Source of the DNA: Glossina fuscipes
Lineage: Eukaryota; Arthropoda; Insecta; Diptera; Glossinidae
Direction of reading: 5' to 3'
Assembly (NCBI RefSeq): GCF_014805625.2
Contig: NW_023998464.1
Span: 5,061,316 to 5,125,315 of the forward strand
Length of the DNA stretch: 64,000 nucleotides
Shown here: in pieces, positions 37,346 through 52,100 of the stretch
Numbering within the stretch: the first letter of the stretch is position 1
Layout: every line of letters begins with the position of its first letter
The notes under the pieces: model-generated
What the model saw: the letters and a program-made list of their open reading frames with translations, nothing else
Database searches by the model: none
What the model was told of the DNA's origin: nothing
Made by a program: the position numbers and the translations under genes

Positions 37346-38429
37346 GCTACAAAGGAAGAAAAAAAGCACTTTCCATTTGTCTTTATGTAGATGAAATTTT
37401 CACTTGTTTAACTTCAAAATTTGTTCGTTCGGTTTATTCACAATTTAGGATTAATTTGCGAGAAGTTTTTTCGAATATTTATGGGTTCATATCAAATAAT
37501 TTCCTGCGGTATATGAATGCGCACTATCAAAACACTGAATTTTTGTTTTGATTTCATAAGCTAGGATACGTCGGCGTTGAGTCGAATTATTGGCATAGCT
37601 TCAGTTAGTACCAAAATGAATGCGAATTATATACATACATATACGAAGCGTTGATTTTCTGAAAGCTTTTAAATAATTTTTTTGTTCTTTCATTAATAAC
37701 AGCATTTATTTCAATGGCTCCCTTGAATGCTTGGTCTCTCAAATGGAATGAAAATGTTTCGATGATAATTAAATAACAAAATCTTGCTATCGTTTCCTCT
37801 TTTCTTTTTTTCTCTTTGTCGGTGTTTTTGCAATTTTACAACATTAAGCCTTGAAGTGATTAACACAATTACGTTGTTTATTAAGAGATGGAGACAATAA
37901 CAACAGCAACAACATCATGTTAACCACATTAACAACATGACAACAACATATTAAGTGGAATCAAGTGTCATTTTCGTATCATATTAAATGTATGCATCAG
38001 TAGTGTTCAAATAAGCTTGCACGCTAAAGATATCGTTACGCCAATAAAAAGTGATAACACGGCGACATCAGACACATTTATGAACGTTACACACATAATT
38101 AAAAAAAATAATGTATTTTAAGTGATTAACAAAAACATTATGTTATAAAAACGAGTGATATAACAACATTCAGTGTGTAGTCATCTAGTTACCTAAAAAA
38201 TGCAAAACTTTTGGCTTACTAGATAGCGATAGCATTCTAAATGTTAAGGTATCGGACAAGCTGATAGTTAGAGATCGAAGCTCTTTTGAGCTGGCGCATC
38301 GAGACGTTGGCTGTGCGAAAAGTACTTCAACTCTCATGGATAAAGTATGACACTTTAAGATCGAATTCTATTTCATAAACTTCGCTAATTAAATTCAGTA
38401 ACTACTAATAAGTCAGCAGACTAGAGTGC

Positions 38430-38800
38430 AAATTCGTATCGTTCATTGCCAAAGCAAATTACAAGGCCGGAAGAAAAGAAAGAAAAAATTTGTATATGGG
38501 AAGCTGGAAAAGAAGTCCGTGGTCTCATTTGTTAGAGAAGCATTTAAGAAGCAGTGGAAAAAGTAATATACCTAACCTAAGGTACGGTATAAAAAGTCTA
38601 CGCTGAAAACTTGATGAGATTATGAAGGAAGCTAAGTACAGTCATCCCTAACAACCAAGATTACCACGCGAAATGACAAGGGATAGATTCGAACTTGTAC
38701 AGTTGGCAAATGGAGTTAATGGGAGGAAGCGCCGCGATTTGCCAAAACACGTTCTATTATATGCCAGACTTGATTGGAGAAGGCTAATGTTTGACGATCC
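38430..38800 (+). pseudogene. Possible Tc1-like transposase N-terminal remnant
   Basis: Read with frame changes, the plus strand gives KICIWEAGKEVRGLI and then REAFKKQWK, like the first helix-turn-helix of Tc1-type transposases. PRLPREMTRDRFELVQLANG then resembles a GRPRKTTxRxDRxLxRL segment, followed by LPKHVLLYARLDWRRLMF. There are several stops and frameshifts. The family assignment is tentative. Confidence 0.3.
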
Positions 38801-38996
38801 GTTTTAACACGTCCACTTTACAATCAGGGGGTGCTTACAAAAACACGTTTGCATATACAAGCACACGCAACGGCCGCCAACGGATTAACAGATGTAACGA
38901 TGCTTGGGATATTTCAAAACGTTCATTTCATAACTCAAATCGGTCGTAAATAAAATAAATTCTTAAGTCTTAAACGCTCGATTATGTGTTGCTTCT

Positions 38997-39022
38997 TTAT
39001 TATTATTATTATTGTTATTATT
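38997..39022. repeat. (TTA)n microsatellite
   Basis: Seven to eight TTA units with one interruption by a G. Confidence 0.9.
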
Positions 39023-39044
39023 TGATATGTTTACATAAATTACG

Positions 39045-39200
39045 TAGATTGGGCGTATACTCATCTTTTAGAGCCATTTTATAACACGATTGAAGCTTGT
39101 CTGCCGATTCGTCTGTTTGTCTGTTTTGTTTAGCTCAGGGGTCGCAATTTATGGGGTCGGACTAATTTTAGGATCGCTTGGTTCATAAAGCCCTAATTTA
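39045..39200 (+). repeat. Dispersed dipteran repeat copy
   Basis: 'attgaagcttgtctgccgat' and 'tcgtctgtttgtctgttttg' are followed by 'ggggtcggactaattttagg', similar in order to the copy at 35650-35940. Confidence 0.5.
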
Positions 39201-40959
39201 AAAGAGATCTTATATGAATAGGAAAATGAAATTTAAAAATATATCTTGACGGAAAAACACTCTTCTGGCTTATTGAACGACGTTGTCAAATTTACAAGTC
39301 TTGAGACTATTTCTTGCGCCCGTTCCTCCTTCTTTTTCTTCTTTCAAAAAATAAGTCTGGCTTTAGAATTGTGCGACATAAATTGATCCATCACAGAGAT
39401 TTGATACAAAAATTCACCATTTGGGAAGCTTGGATGACATCCGTCTGCGCCCCGGACACGCCCTCATATAAGGTTTCTCATGAAAGCTGAGACTTTATAT
39501 GGCAGCAGTGTTTCATTTTTATTACATTTTTTGATATTGATTAAGCAGTGTATAGTCAGCCTTGCCCGACAATAATGCTTGTTGGTTTTGCATAGATAGT
39601 GCAGGCAAAAGCATTTACTTGCTATTTCTTCTTCCAATAATTAAAGTGTGATGAACACAAAAAAATAGTAAATAGTGCTTAAATAAACATTTCCGTTTAA
39701 TGTCAAAAAATAAAGGAAAGAAAATGTAAATTGCGATAGTTTTTGCGCACAATTGCGGGGAAATAAAGTGAAAAAGATAAATATTCTTTATACGTAACCC
39801 AGACACAGCGCTTGGATGCTTTCGGGTTCATATGTGCCGGCACAAAAGAGAAAACATCAGAGGCATTCACATGCCATAACTCGTCGTATGCACTGGTCGT
39901 AATAAAGTTTGAAATTTATATGCCATCCATTAGATGTCTTGTTAAAACATGTTAACTTTTTCGGCTTTTGTTTATGCATTTACGGGACTGTCCTGAAAAG
40001 CTTTGCTTGTATTTTATTAGAGAAATCATGCAAAAATCATAAAAAGTGCGGGGCGAAGAGAGAGTAATTCGATTTTATTGCATAGCATTCAACAACGTTT
40101 AGTTTCTGCAACAAAACTAACTCTCGTCAAGAGTTTATAAAGGCTTTTAAGTCCACGCTATAGTTTGAAGAGTGCTTTAATTCACTTCAAGATTTGTGGA
40201 ATTTTTAAACTTTTATGCGAATGTCGTATATCCGTGTCGGCCTATTCTTCTGCTATTTCTTTTTCTTTCGCAGTTTTTGTTTTTAAATAAATTATCATTT
40301 ATAACACCCATCACTAGTTTTATGATAATATCTTAATAGCGTGTGTCTACGCTGTGCGACGAAACAGAAAGACAAAAGTGAAAGCTTGAATAGTATACGG
40401 TGGCAAGCAAATCCTTAAATTAAGTCTTTCCGTCTGATTACGTTTATGTATGAGTGCATTAAAATATCTAACGAAGGAAGAAATTAAAAAGCAACTAAAA
40501 GAAAGAAAAGATTAATGGCTTGATGTGTATTTTCCATAAATAACGTGCCTGTTATTCGCACCTCTTTTTTTCTTTTATTCCCGTTCTTTGTTAAGAATAG
40601 AAAAAATCTTTTCAATTGATTTAAAGCACATTACTCTGCGGAACCAGTTAAATGGAGTTAACAATAAGTAAAAAATTATTATAATAACAACCCGCTCTCT
40701 CCATCTATTGCAAGCATACATTAAAATTACGTAATGGAGTAAACGAAGTATTTTGGACAGACATATTTCGAAATTATCGCGCCGTTATTGTTTTCATTTT
40801 TCTTTCCTTAAAGTAATGCGTTATCTACGTTATCCACTCTTCAATCTATCTACTTCTTCAATCCATCTAACGTTGATCAAATGGCGATCTAAGGTCGTTG
40901 TGTGGACATCTAACTAATTATACATGATTTGTGGTATAGCGGTGTATGAAACTTACGCA

Positions 40960-41235
40960 GGTGTATGCTACGCTCACAGGGACTTGAGACAGGCCCACTT
41001 TTTACTATGCCGGCCCAAGATTGTCTATCGGTTTGTCCGTATTGTTTTCATGTGTTCAACCTAAAGTCGAAGTTTTCAAGAGATTTTACGATGAAATTTG
41101 GTGCATCGGCATCTTCTTTGGTGGATGGCGTCTTTTGGCCCAAAAACGAACACTATACCGATCTTTCGACCCCTTCGCATATCACACCTCATTTCGACAG
41201 GTCGTTATGTGAATAACTGCAATAAGTGACGTGGT
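40960..41235 (+). repeat. Dispersed dipteran repeat copy
   Basis: It contains 'ctatcggtttgtccgtattg', 'tttacgatgaaatttggtgc' and 'gaacactataccgatctttc', and ends 'gtggtgtagggtga'. The 83- and 63-codon frames here lie in the repeat and look like chance. Confidence 0.55.
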
Positions 41236-44200
41236 GTAGGGTGAGCTGTGTGCATTTAGATTTGGCTAACTTTTTCCATTGAACTGACGTGCGCTCCTTA
41301 CCGAAGAAGAATTTATAGCTTAGATTATTTTAAAGATAACACGAACTTAACAAGAAACTTTAAGAAGTCGCTTACTTGAGCAAAAGCTTCATTTGACAAT
41401 GTGATTTTATGAATTTTTCAGCTAATGTGTGATTACTAACGACTTTAATGACTAAATCAAAAACAATTCCTTTTTGTTCTGCTTAGTTTGAAAATATTTT
41501 TTTAAAATTAATTTATTCAAAATTATTCAACAGCGCTGTTGTGTAAAACACATGCTGGATTGTAAAAAGACAGTTTTTATCTGCATAAAAAGCACAACGC
41601 TTAAATACGCCTGTAATAAGCTGCTCGCATGCCTACTGAAGTTTAGTGTCGAGTATGTTTCGTTTAAAGTCTTCAATTGATTAAAGTTAACTCTTTCCAC
41701 TCGAAGTTTTTATTCGTTCGTATTAATTTAGTTCATTATTCATGTTAGATTTCTTTGTGTTTTCTTAGCAGAATAAATGAAGTCATTAGGATTTATATTT
41801 GTCCTTATATTATGAACTGAAAACTAGAGGCATTCTGTCCATAGTCCAACTCCCGGTTTCAAAGACTAAATTTAAATGGCTTGGAGCACGAATGGTTAAC
41901 TTAACCTTCAAAGATGAACAAAAAGCCATATCGGCTTAGCACCTCACTAACATAGGCATGCTGCTTGAACTTTACGATGGCAACCCTCAGACACAGCTAT
42001 ATTGCTTTACCAATCAGGTACTCACTGCAGCGACGACCAAACGCCTAGCGTCATTAAAATACGGGTTAATGCACTGAACATTAAATTCGGTTATGCCGAC
42101 TTGGTAGTCATGCTTCTTAACTACGTGGCTTTGCTTTAGGCCTAGCCATAGATAAGAACGCTGTACACGAACTTAAAATATATGTCTAGCTCAAGAGTCA
42201 AATTTCGAAGGCCCGTGAGAGTTTTTTAACCATAACTTCTCCTTGATATGCCGATGGTCGTGCCGATCAGTAGTAAAATCATCAATCAATTTTGCGGTGT
42301 CTGTGGATACGTTGGATCCTTTTTGTATGTCTTTTACAATATTTTTTAAAGATTCGGTAAACAAGGTTTTATGTTAAACCTAGAACTTATATCGATCGTC
42401 TTGCCTAACTAATTATTGCTTCGTAAAAATCCAAGCACACTGAGAAGAAGCACAGTTAACGAGAACAGCGTGAACAAAGTGAACTTAAGTAAAGTAACGT
42501 ATTGTGTTCGTATGCAGAGGGATAAGTTCGCATAGCTTACAGAGAAAATCATGTTGACACAACAACAATTCGATTCGACTTAAAGAGTCTAAATTTTTTT
42601 AATTAAAGTAATTTTCTCTTACTCTTCCTTTTTTCTTCGCTTTTTTTTTGAGTTCTTTTGAAAAAGTATTTATCTAAATAAGTGACCGTGTCGTGTTGTC
42701 TTTTAAATTTCTAATCTGCAAAAAATCGCTTCTCCTTTAATCAAAATCCGAGCTAGACTTAACCATGACAACGTTAAATAATTTAAAATTGCTACACTAC
42801 ACAGCCAATATGCTCACGCATAGCAACGACAAGAGCAACAACAAGAACAGCAGTCAGAAAAAAAGCGAATTCACATACAGTTCAATAGTCAATGTCAGCT
42901 TACCGGCACTGGCACACCAATGCAGACGAGTGTACGTGTTCATCCCACGCGTGTGCCTGACATCGTAGGATAATGCTCTAAATATTTCGCTATGCTCTGA
43001 TAAATTATGCTTCGTTTAATTCTTGTGATTTTATGCGCTTTCACTATTTGATAGAAGAACGAATGCTCTTTGAAGTGCAATGCAGCGCGTTCGTTTTCGC
43101 TTTGAAGGTTTAAGCTCGTGATTTGCCAGAATAAACCTACGAGGTAGACAGATAGATGTTCAGGGCTATGCTATCCTACCAATGCATATGCATTATGAGG
43201 TGAATAGGCGGATGGAGGGGAGATGGGTGCCTGCCTGGCTTAATAGTTTGCTTATTATTCTCTTCTTTTTTAGTGAACTTTTCAAATGCTGTCATTTTAT
43301 TTAAATTTGACTTATTAGTTTATTTTTTTAGTTCCACTGTCACAGAATTTTTGCAAATTAAACGAATATTTGAACGTTAACATTTAAATTAAAATCAAAT
43401 TCTATGAGTAACACGTCGTGTTTGCGTTTTTTTGCCTGCGTGTGCTTTTTGTCAGTCTTGTGTTTTTAATAAATGAGTGCAGTTTCCATTTCATGCATAT
43501 TTGTGATGGCTTGGATTGTTCGTATTATACGAAAACACATATAATTTAGAATTTAATTTTAGTTTTTTGCAGACGTGAAAGATACGTGAAAGTTTCACTT
43601 TGATACCGACTATGAGCTTTCACTTTACAATTCGCACAGTAAACAAATAAAAACCAAAATAAGAAGAAACTATGAAAAAACAACAGCTAAATTAATCTTT
43701 AAGTAGGAATTTTTCCCATTTTTCCTTGAAGCAAATAAGATTATTAACCAATTTAAGCGCTTACGGAATTCAATTAAGCAGAAACTTAAGATTCTCTTTG
43801 AGGAAAATATTGGAAATCTACTAATTAAGATAAATGTATATATAAATGTTGTGAGCTTTTACATGCTTTACCATGCAAGCAGATGGACAGCGGTACTACT
43901 ATCACAAAAAGTGAACGCATTCCTGATAAGGGTAAGCTTTTCATCTAATTGAAACAAACTCTCTCCTCACCCCTCCCTCATCTAGTCAATATATCCACCT
44001 ATTGCTGTTGTTGAGGGTAATGTTGAGAATGAACTGCAGCTTAGCGGATACATCCTGAATTTCATGTAAGGTATAATAAAGTTGGCAAATTGAGGTAACC
44101 CGTTTACATAGATGCAACTTGCAATCTAGAGCACCACAACCAGTTATCGGTCTAATATCTGTTGCAGGTATTTAAATAGGCTTAGATAGGTCAAATGTCG

Positions 44201-45339
44201 TAATGTTCGCGAATCCACATCACATTGATTATATTCAAAGAAATACCATGACTTATGTTATATAGAGGAAGAGCAGACATCAATAAAAGCTTTGATATAA
44301 TATATATATTTGCATCTCTGCTGTCTATAAGATATTTATAAAAATATGTTCTGCTAATACGACCGCTGTCAACAAAATATTTTTAAATTGTCTTCTCCCT
44401 CTCTCTCTCTCTCTCTCTCTCTTTTCCATTTCATAAAAACCCAGGATTTGTGAAGCAAAATAAGTTGAGGGATTGACAGGCGTTGGGTTTCGGTTTACAG
44501 CAAATCGTAGCTTGGCATGCTTTATAATAGCATCTACTCTTCAAATCCAGTAACGATTCCGCTAAGAAATGCCTCTCTACGAAATGGGGCTGATAGTAAA
44601 TTCTAAATTGATCGATGAATATTCTGCTTATTGTCCCAGATAAATGACGCATCCCAATGCGGGAATGAAGGGAAAGAAAAATCAAATGCGGCTTGCAATG
44701 CTAAACGAGTTTGTAATTATTTTTGACAATAAGTTCGATTTTCCAAAAGTGTCCTTCAGAAGAAATTTAGTAATTTATCAGAGCAAAACTAAACAATTTA
44801 TAATATTTATAATTTTATATAGTTAAAAGTTTGTCACACTGAACATCCTCGCTCACTTCAGCCAATTACAGGTTCATGTCACATTTATTGAATAACTTTT
44901 AAGTCCCTCTACAAAATGTTCACCTTAACTAAAAGTGAAAAAGATCTTGCAAAGGAAAACATTTAAATATCTTAACAAAACCTTGCAAAAACTTTCTTTA
45001 AGTTTTGAGAAAAATGAAGACTACGTTGTCATGGTCGTCGTTTTAGTGATGGCATCTCTCCTATATATGAATAGTTATGGGGGTTTCTTCTTTTTATTAC
45101 TGTGAGCAACAACTGGTTTCCTTTTTCACCTTTCTCCCGAATATTCTTTAAATTAGTTAAAGTAACACGTATAGAAACGGGATATACCCGCGTGTTGTAA
45201 ACTAATTTTATAATACATTTAGCAGAAAAGTTTTGCTTCAGCGTTGCTATCTATCAAGCGACAAAATAAAAATATTGGTCACATTATCACCAGCTTTGTA
45301 ACGCAAAAAAAAAGAAGAAAAATGAGAAATTTAACAAAA
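41236..45339. other. AT-rich presumed CadN intron
   Basis: Apart from the CT microsatellite, nothing recognised. A somewhat GC-richer block at 41830-42330 has no readable domain. Confidence 0.4.
44399..44422. repeat. (CT)12 microsatellite
   Basis: Twelve uninterrupted CT units. Confidence 0.95.
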
Positions 45340-45940
45340 GGAGAGAGTAAAAAATATGCGGCAATTGTTGAAACATTCGTCTTGTCCAAACGTTTGCAAA
45401 AGCCAGCAAGAAACTTTAGAGACCCCCCAAAGAGTATATATTCTTGATCAACAGCAAATTCTAAATCGATTTAAGCATGTCTGTCTGTCCACGCATATAG
45501 TGTGCTACCCACAAGAATGAAGCTATCTGCAACTAATTTGTCGGAAACATTGGCAATTCTTTCATGCAAGTTGGGAGGACACGCGAAGGACTCACTTTCA
45601 GTGCCACGTGGGCGTACTGTAATATGTGTACGAAAATGGGAGAAATTTAATTTACAACGCGCAAAAGCGAGATTCAAAAAATTTATAGCTTTTACTCTGT
45701 CCAACTATCTAGTATGTGCTTATCACCAAAATGATGATGTCGTCTGAAACTTTAAAAACAGTTTGCGAATGGCCTAAACAGAGCAAAGAACACGCCTGCA
45801 ATACCCACACGTGTATTCAGAGAACACTGAAAACACCTTCACCATCCGTGTCTTTTGCTCATTACTTATAAACTACAACAACAGATATAAATTTCCGCCC
45901 ATTCAACTTTATGGAAGTTCACTTTTTGTCCTTTTCTCAA
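45340..45940 (+). repeat. Dispersed dipteran repeat, second long copy
   Basis: It matches 4721-5590 in order. The shared landmarks are a cgtttgcaa motif, 'gtatatattcttgatcaaca', 'tttaagcatgtctgtctgtc', 'tttacaacgcgcaaaagc', 'acacgcctgcaatacc' and 'cataaac'-type 'ataaactacaacaacag'. It is shorter and has only one clear acacgcct module. The paired opposite-strand frames at 45471-45747 are chance frames within it. Confidence 0.7.
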
Positions 45941-48934
45941 CCTTTTATAGGATATAGGTGATGAGTATAGAAGACGCGGTCGCAAGCGAATATAATTTTG
46001 CTGCTTGCTATAGAGACAAGATGTCTCTCCCTATTGACGTTAAGTTTGCAGATGATCTTCCTATTCTACTGATAACATTATTTACATAATTAATTAACAG
46101 TAAGTTATGCCAATTAGTCGAGCTTCAGACAAACAAATAGGTGATCTGCATAGCACACCCGGAATGGATGCATGTGTACAAACAATGAAAATTTATGGAG
46201 ATTCAAAAAATTCCAATATTTTATTTCTCTCCCTTTTTTTTTTGTTTTTACGACAATACGCCATATGAACATACTATGTTATAATCATAAGCTGATAGTA
46301 TTAATTTAATAGCTTTTTATTTTCATTTATTATGCTTTAACCTTATCATAGTTGACAGGCCACCTAAACAAAAAACACGAAAAAAAGTAAGAAATTTAAA
46401 TCCGGTTTGATCCGACTCTCCTATGCCCACCAGTCAGGTTTACTTCGCAAGTCATAGGCAAAAAAAAAACTCTCAAAAGTAAAAAAAATTTTAAATGGAA
46501 TCATTTACATCCTTGTGTGGGCCTAGCGCACTTTCTTTCCTTTGAAAATGAATAGTAGAATCCTCCATAAAACAAATCTAGAAAATTTCAGCTTTCTTTC
46601 TCTCGTAATTAGTGAGCGATTAACAGGATAGGGTCGTTTTCTATCTTACCTTACTCTGGGGGAAACCTTTGACCAATTTGGTTCGTTTGCAACACCAACC
46701 CGTGTGCAAGAGCTACCAATGCTTCTACCACAACTGAAGTCCATATATTAAATTTTTCGACCAGGAAAGTGTCAACAACGTACACCATAGGGACACAAAA
46801 CGGACAGACATAGCAATAAATATATTTTATAGCGTCCATGCAGCTTCCTTTTGGATTTTATTTCATTGTCGGTGTAATAATGATAATAATACCGATGTAT
46901 TCACTAAAGACCCCGTATGCTATATCTATCATTCTGTTTAGAACCTGCAGATAAATGGATCGTACAGAATAGCTGTCTTAGCTACCGCACGAATCGTCAA
47001 CTTGGCACGCATACATCGAGTATCAAATTGAGTGTAAAACAAACGCCAAAAAGAATCTGAAATTTATATACTCATATACTTTAAACCTTCGATTTATTAA
47101 TAAGTTGACAAGAAAAGCAATTACTACTAATAAAGCTGGCAGTAATGTCGTCCGATGCATAGAAAAGTTTAGGACGCGGGACGCATCCACATTGAAGTTT
47201 TCGACCATTTTCGCAGGAGACTTTACGATAACGGGAATTCGAAATTCGCTTTCAAGCCTGCTCTACCAATCAATTATGGTACAAAATAACTGTAAAGATT
47301 TTTTTGCGCGATGGTTGGATTGTAGGATTAACGATCACAGAAATTATTTTCATAATGGAATAATTTTCTCATATATTTAAAACACAGAGTAAACTTTTTT
47401 TTTTTTTTGTATTTTAAACCTGACAAAATATTTCCTCTTTATAATAAATGATGAATGTGTTTACATAAACACTACGTAACCGGTTGTGATTGGGTATGAA
47501 AGGCTCTTTTTTTTTAATGCAAACTCATTTGCTTAAAGTATTTGAGTTTGAAACGATTTTAAAAAGCTTATATATCAACTTAAAAAAAAAAAAACAGGAA
47601 TTAGCCAGTTCTGTACAACAATGCTGGCTACATGTGAAAGTGAAGACTACAACTTCTTGCCTTCCCTCTTTGCCTATAACTCACTCTAGCTAAAGCACCC
47701 ACACGTGGACAAGAGTGCTTCCAAAATTGTTAAGTATTTCAGCTTTACTTGATCATATATTTTGGTTAAAAAAAATTCCAAAATTTGTTAAAAGTAAATT
47801 AATGCCTTTAGCAAACTTGAATTTCTCGCCTTCAGTAAATAGTACGACGCTTTTGTTTATCCAGCGAACTGTATTTCATTGAATTGAGTCCAACTCTTTG
47901 TTCGGGCCTGCGACTTTAATTTCGGAGATAAGCAAAGCCAGAGGGCATCACAATAGGTGTCCGATCACCATGCCATAACATTTGGCAAAATTATAGCCCT
48001 ATGCCAGGGCACATTGTTCCGTTGCTCAAAATCTCGAAGCCGTATTAGGAGATTTAAAAGGCGCTCGAAGCAAACGTTTTAAAGGATATAGAACTATTTT
48101 CGAGCCTAGACCTTCGACTATGTCGAGGACAATATGTAATAATAATAATACTACCGTCGTACTTATACGACAATATCCAAAAGACCAGAAAGAAACCAGC
48201 TCCAGGTCGCGCTTAGCTTGTGCCACGTAATTAACAACAAACTACAGAAAAACAATTGCCAAAGTATAATAGAAAATGCTTAAAATGGTATATTCCAGCT
48301 GTTACCTCCATCATATATGCCAGAGAGGAACGCGAAAGCATTTGATAACCCCACTAAACGAGCACGAGTTCTAGTTTTGAAAAACGCTCCGTAGCGCTTC
48401 AAAAGGCGCGGTTAAGAGTAAACGAAACATTAAATATAAAAAAAGGCCAGTTCTGCAGCAAACAAAGTGCTTGGTATGGAGCGCTTTTTTAGGTTTACGA
48501 TGTCAGCTTTACTTACTTGAACTCCCTGTTTTCTACTACTAAAACAGAAAATTTCTAACAGCCTTGTATTCATTAAGAAACCGACTTTGTTTTGAAAGAG
48601 GTTTTCATGAGGAATTACATTTTTGTTACCAAGAATAATGCGTAATTTTTACCTTCACCTTTTGCTCATTTAAATAAGATAGACATCGACTGTTAATTTT
48701 TTGATTTCATTTAAATTTCGATTAAAGCTACGCTTGTTTACATTCCACAATAGAAGGTACTAGCAATAGAACTGTTAAGCTTCGATGTACTTTTTCTTAT
48801 TCTTCAACATTTTACGGTTTTTAATGTGCGCTTTAGTTTTTACTGTCAGTATTGATCACTTTTATTGGCATCATATATCCGTTTTAAGTCTTTGTCGAAC
48901 TACACTATAAATAAATATAAATATCAAATTATAA
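45941..48934. other. AT-rich presumed CadN intron
   Basis: Nothing firmly assignable. A stretch at 47880-48230 could be an eroded element but gives no domain I can defend. Confidence 0.4.
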
Positions 48935-49100
48935 ATTCATCTAGACATATTTGTCCGTCCATCCGTGCGTCCGCTCGTTTCTTTGTTCGCCTGTAAACGC
49001 AAAAATAAAGATTCCGGCTTTTAATTCGGCAAATACGTTGGGTGTTGTTACACGAATATTTTTTCTAAAGATGTCATCATGCCAAAGACATTGCCCACGG
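48935..49100 (+). repeat. Dispersed dipteran repeat copy
   Basis: It contains 'tttgtccgtccatccgtgcg' and 'gttcgcctgtaaacgcaa', then 'ttaattcggcaaatacgttg'. Confidence 0.55.
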
Positions 49101-52100
49101 TCCGATGTAGAATAAATATTTGCATATTCTTTTTTAAAACAAAGATTGCGTGTATAGGCTCCGAATAAAATCTTCTTTCTTGCCTAATTTTTTAGTTAGA
49201 ATGATTACTACACATTTTATACCCATCATAGCGACTATAATTTTTATTATCAAATTAAAGAAAGCAGTAGCTAAATTCTCTGATAAAAAGGCAAAGCAGT
49301 AGCGAATAAACTGTTAAATTGCAATGCCGCCGACATTTATATCTGTTAAATTAAAACAATGTAAAAAGATAAAAAAAAAATTAAAAAGCTCTCTTTGTGT
49401 TATTCAGTTAAAACTGTTTTCCTTTCCCATATATGAAACTAATGGAGAGTTTTTTTTTTTTTGCTAAGATTTCCCCAAGAATGAATTTCGATTAATGCGA
49501 CACTCTTTTCCATTAACATTCAATAACAAGCTGGGAATTGAAATTGCAAAAGAATATCTATTAAAAATTCATTTTTGAATTCGAAAAAAACCTCTGTCAA
49601 TGTTATTTATCTTCGACTTTTCTATGGTCTGCAAAAACTCTCCAGCTGTAGGAAAAACTCTTCATGAGTTTCATATGTGGGAAAGGAACAACAACAGTTT
49701 TAAATGAATAACACTAATGTTCCGATTTCTGTGAACGGTTTTTTTACATAATGTTAGATAAAGGGGAAAAAATTTCTCCTTTCGACATCCCCGCAGATAT
49801 ATCTGACGTATTGATTACAGTTACTAAGGCCCTGTTGTAGTAGAAGAGAACAACAGAGAAATTTGAATAGTTTCAAGTTTTTAATTTTAACATAATTTCA
49901 TAAATTTGAGTCAAAAAGACCTTAACAGAGAGAACACTTCAGTGTTCGACACATTGCATTGTTTTTAGGAGAGATGTGTACAGAGAGAGAAAATTTTTTA
50001 TAATACGCGCGTTAACAGTGTTGCATATGAAAATATTTCGAAACTTAGGGGCAACTCGTTTTCTCCTAAAATCTTGTTTCGCACAATGTTTATGTTACAG
50101 TTTCGGTCGGTTGAGCATCTTTCACTAAGTAACATTTATATACACATATAACTACAAAGCGTTATATTTAACATAACATATAATTTATCTACCTACCCCA
50201 CTCAGTCTTTCAACTTTCCCTTTCCTTTTGCGTTTAATAAAATTGTTTCTTAATTCACACAAGAATGTTGTAATAACATAATTGCGTGCTAATGAATTTC
50301 TTTACATAATAAGAATCACTTACATATTTTTTAAATCAAATTTTGCGAATAACTTTCAAAGGCTTGTCGCATAGAAAAAGTCGTACATACCTAAAAAGAA
50401 ACGAAAAAAGAAAGAAATGAAAAATTTGTACAAATTTTTAACATGAAAAGATAAAGACGTGCTATTATTTAAAGTTCCGGTAAGCATTTGCTAATGAGAA
50501 CCAGAAACTTAAAAGCCATCGTCAACAACACTTAAATTCCTGATGAATTGCAAAATTTTCGTTAAGCAGTTGGAGCTGGATTTGTTACCTTAGCAAAGAT
50601 AACAGCAAGCTTAGCATTCTTTTCAATCGTTTTATTATCCCCCTTGACTAGAACAGCTAGCAGCACTTGTGTACACAGATTACAACGCACTTCCCTCGAT
50701 GAAGACATTCAACATTTTTGGTAAAATTAAGCGAAACAGAGTGAACGGCTTGGAATAATAAAATGCATACAACAATGGAATAACAATAGCAGAGGTAGTA
50801 TGTGCTCTGAATCTTGAATACGCGCTATATGAAGCGAATTTATAAAAATCACGATTGTGGGCGTGGCAATTGATAGGTTCTTGGTTTTTTTCTTCAAGCT
50901 AAATAGGCTACAATGCATCACATATACTATTCTCCGAAAGTTTTTCTTTTGTTATTCTTTGCCAGTTGTAATACATATGAACAACTTACACTTATTTGCG
51001 GTCGTCGATGGTAGATTTACCGCAGTTTGTGCGACCGTGAGGGTTAACATCAATAGACAACAAGTGCTCATCAAGTGCATATCTCACTAATCGAGGTCTT
51101 TGATATTTATTTATTTGGATACCAGTAGGTTCTCCAAAAAATATAGAGCCTAGTGAACTTACAATCTCATATAAATCTTATATCGTTTGAATATACATAA
51201 AACGAAGATATATATCTCTCTTCATCGCGGCAAAGTGCCTACTGTTTTTTAATTTGTCTAACATTTATCAATTAATTTAAAGTACATTTACTGAGATTTA
51301 AAATTCTAATATTTTGCTTCAATTGTTGAGAGGAAAAGATCCTTGAAAACTATAACGCTAATGAAACATGTTTAAAAATGTCGTTTTTTTATTGCAAAAT
51401 TGGCCTAGTAACTAGTAGTAAAAACATCCATAGAAACATATGTAAGCCTATTCCTGTGCTATGTGCAAGTGGGCATGACTTAGTTGCGTTCACGTTACAA
51501 TTTCACATTTATTGCGCTGACACAACAGCCTTGAATGGAAATTTTTCGTTGATAACAATTAATAAAATGCACCAGTGAAGTACATAAAATGTTAAAAAAA
51601 AAAGAAAAAAAACGTTTGTAATGGCTATAACAAGCCTTCTTCTAACTAAAGAAGCGAATGAAAGAAATGAAAAAAGAACGAGACCTTGCGTCGTTGCTTT
51701 GCGTTCGTAGAGAAAAAGATTTATAAAAAAATTTTTGATAATTGTTGAACAATTCAGTATGAGTTTTATATGAAACAGAGCTGTCGCGTGTAACCAAATG
51801 TCTATACAATTTAAGTAACTTCGTGAGCTTACTTAGTACTATTAACAAATATGCTGAACGTAACAACACGTCACAAACACATATTTAGTTGTAATTGAAA
51901 ATTAGAAATTTATCTGAAAAAAAAAAAAAAAAATGTTGCAACTTGGTAAGCAAAGTTTTGAAAAACCAGCAAAAATGTCTGCATATATGCAAACAAATAT
52001 ACAAAATATTTTGTTATGCTATACGTGTACGTATATGCACTTGTTTGTAGTACTGTCTGAGTAATTGTTGTTGTTGTTATAAATCCACTCATAGGAGATA

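Noticed and set aside
47880..48230. Possible antisense reverse-transcriptase fragment (ELDSIQ-like)
   Set aside because: Only a few residues match, and no second motif could be placed.
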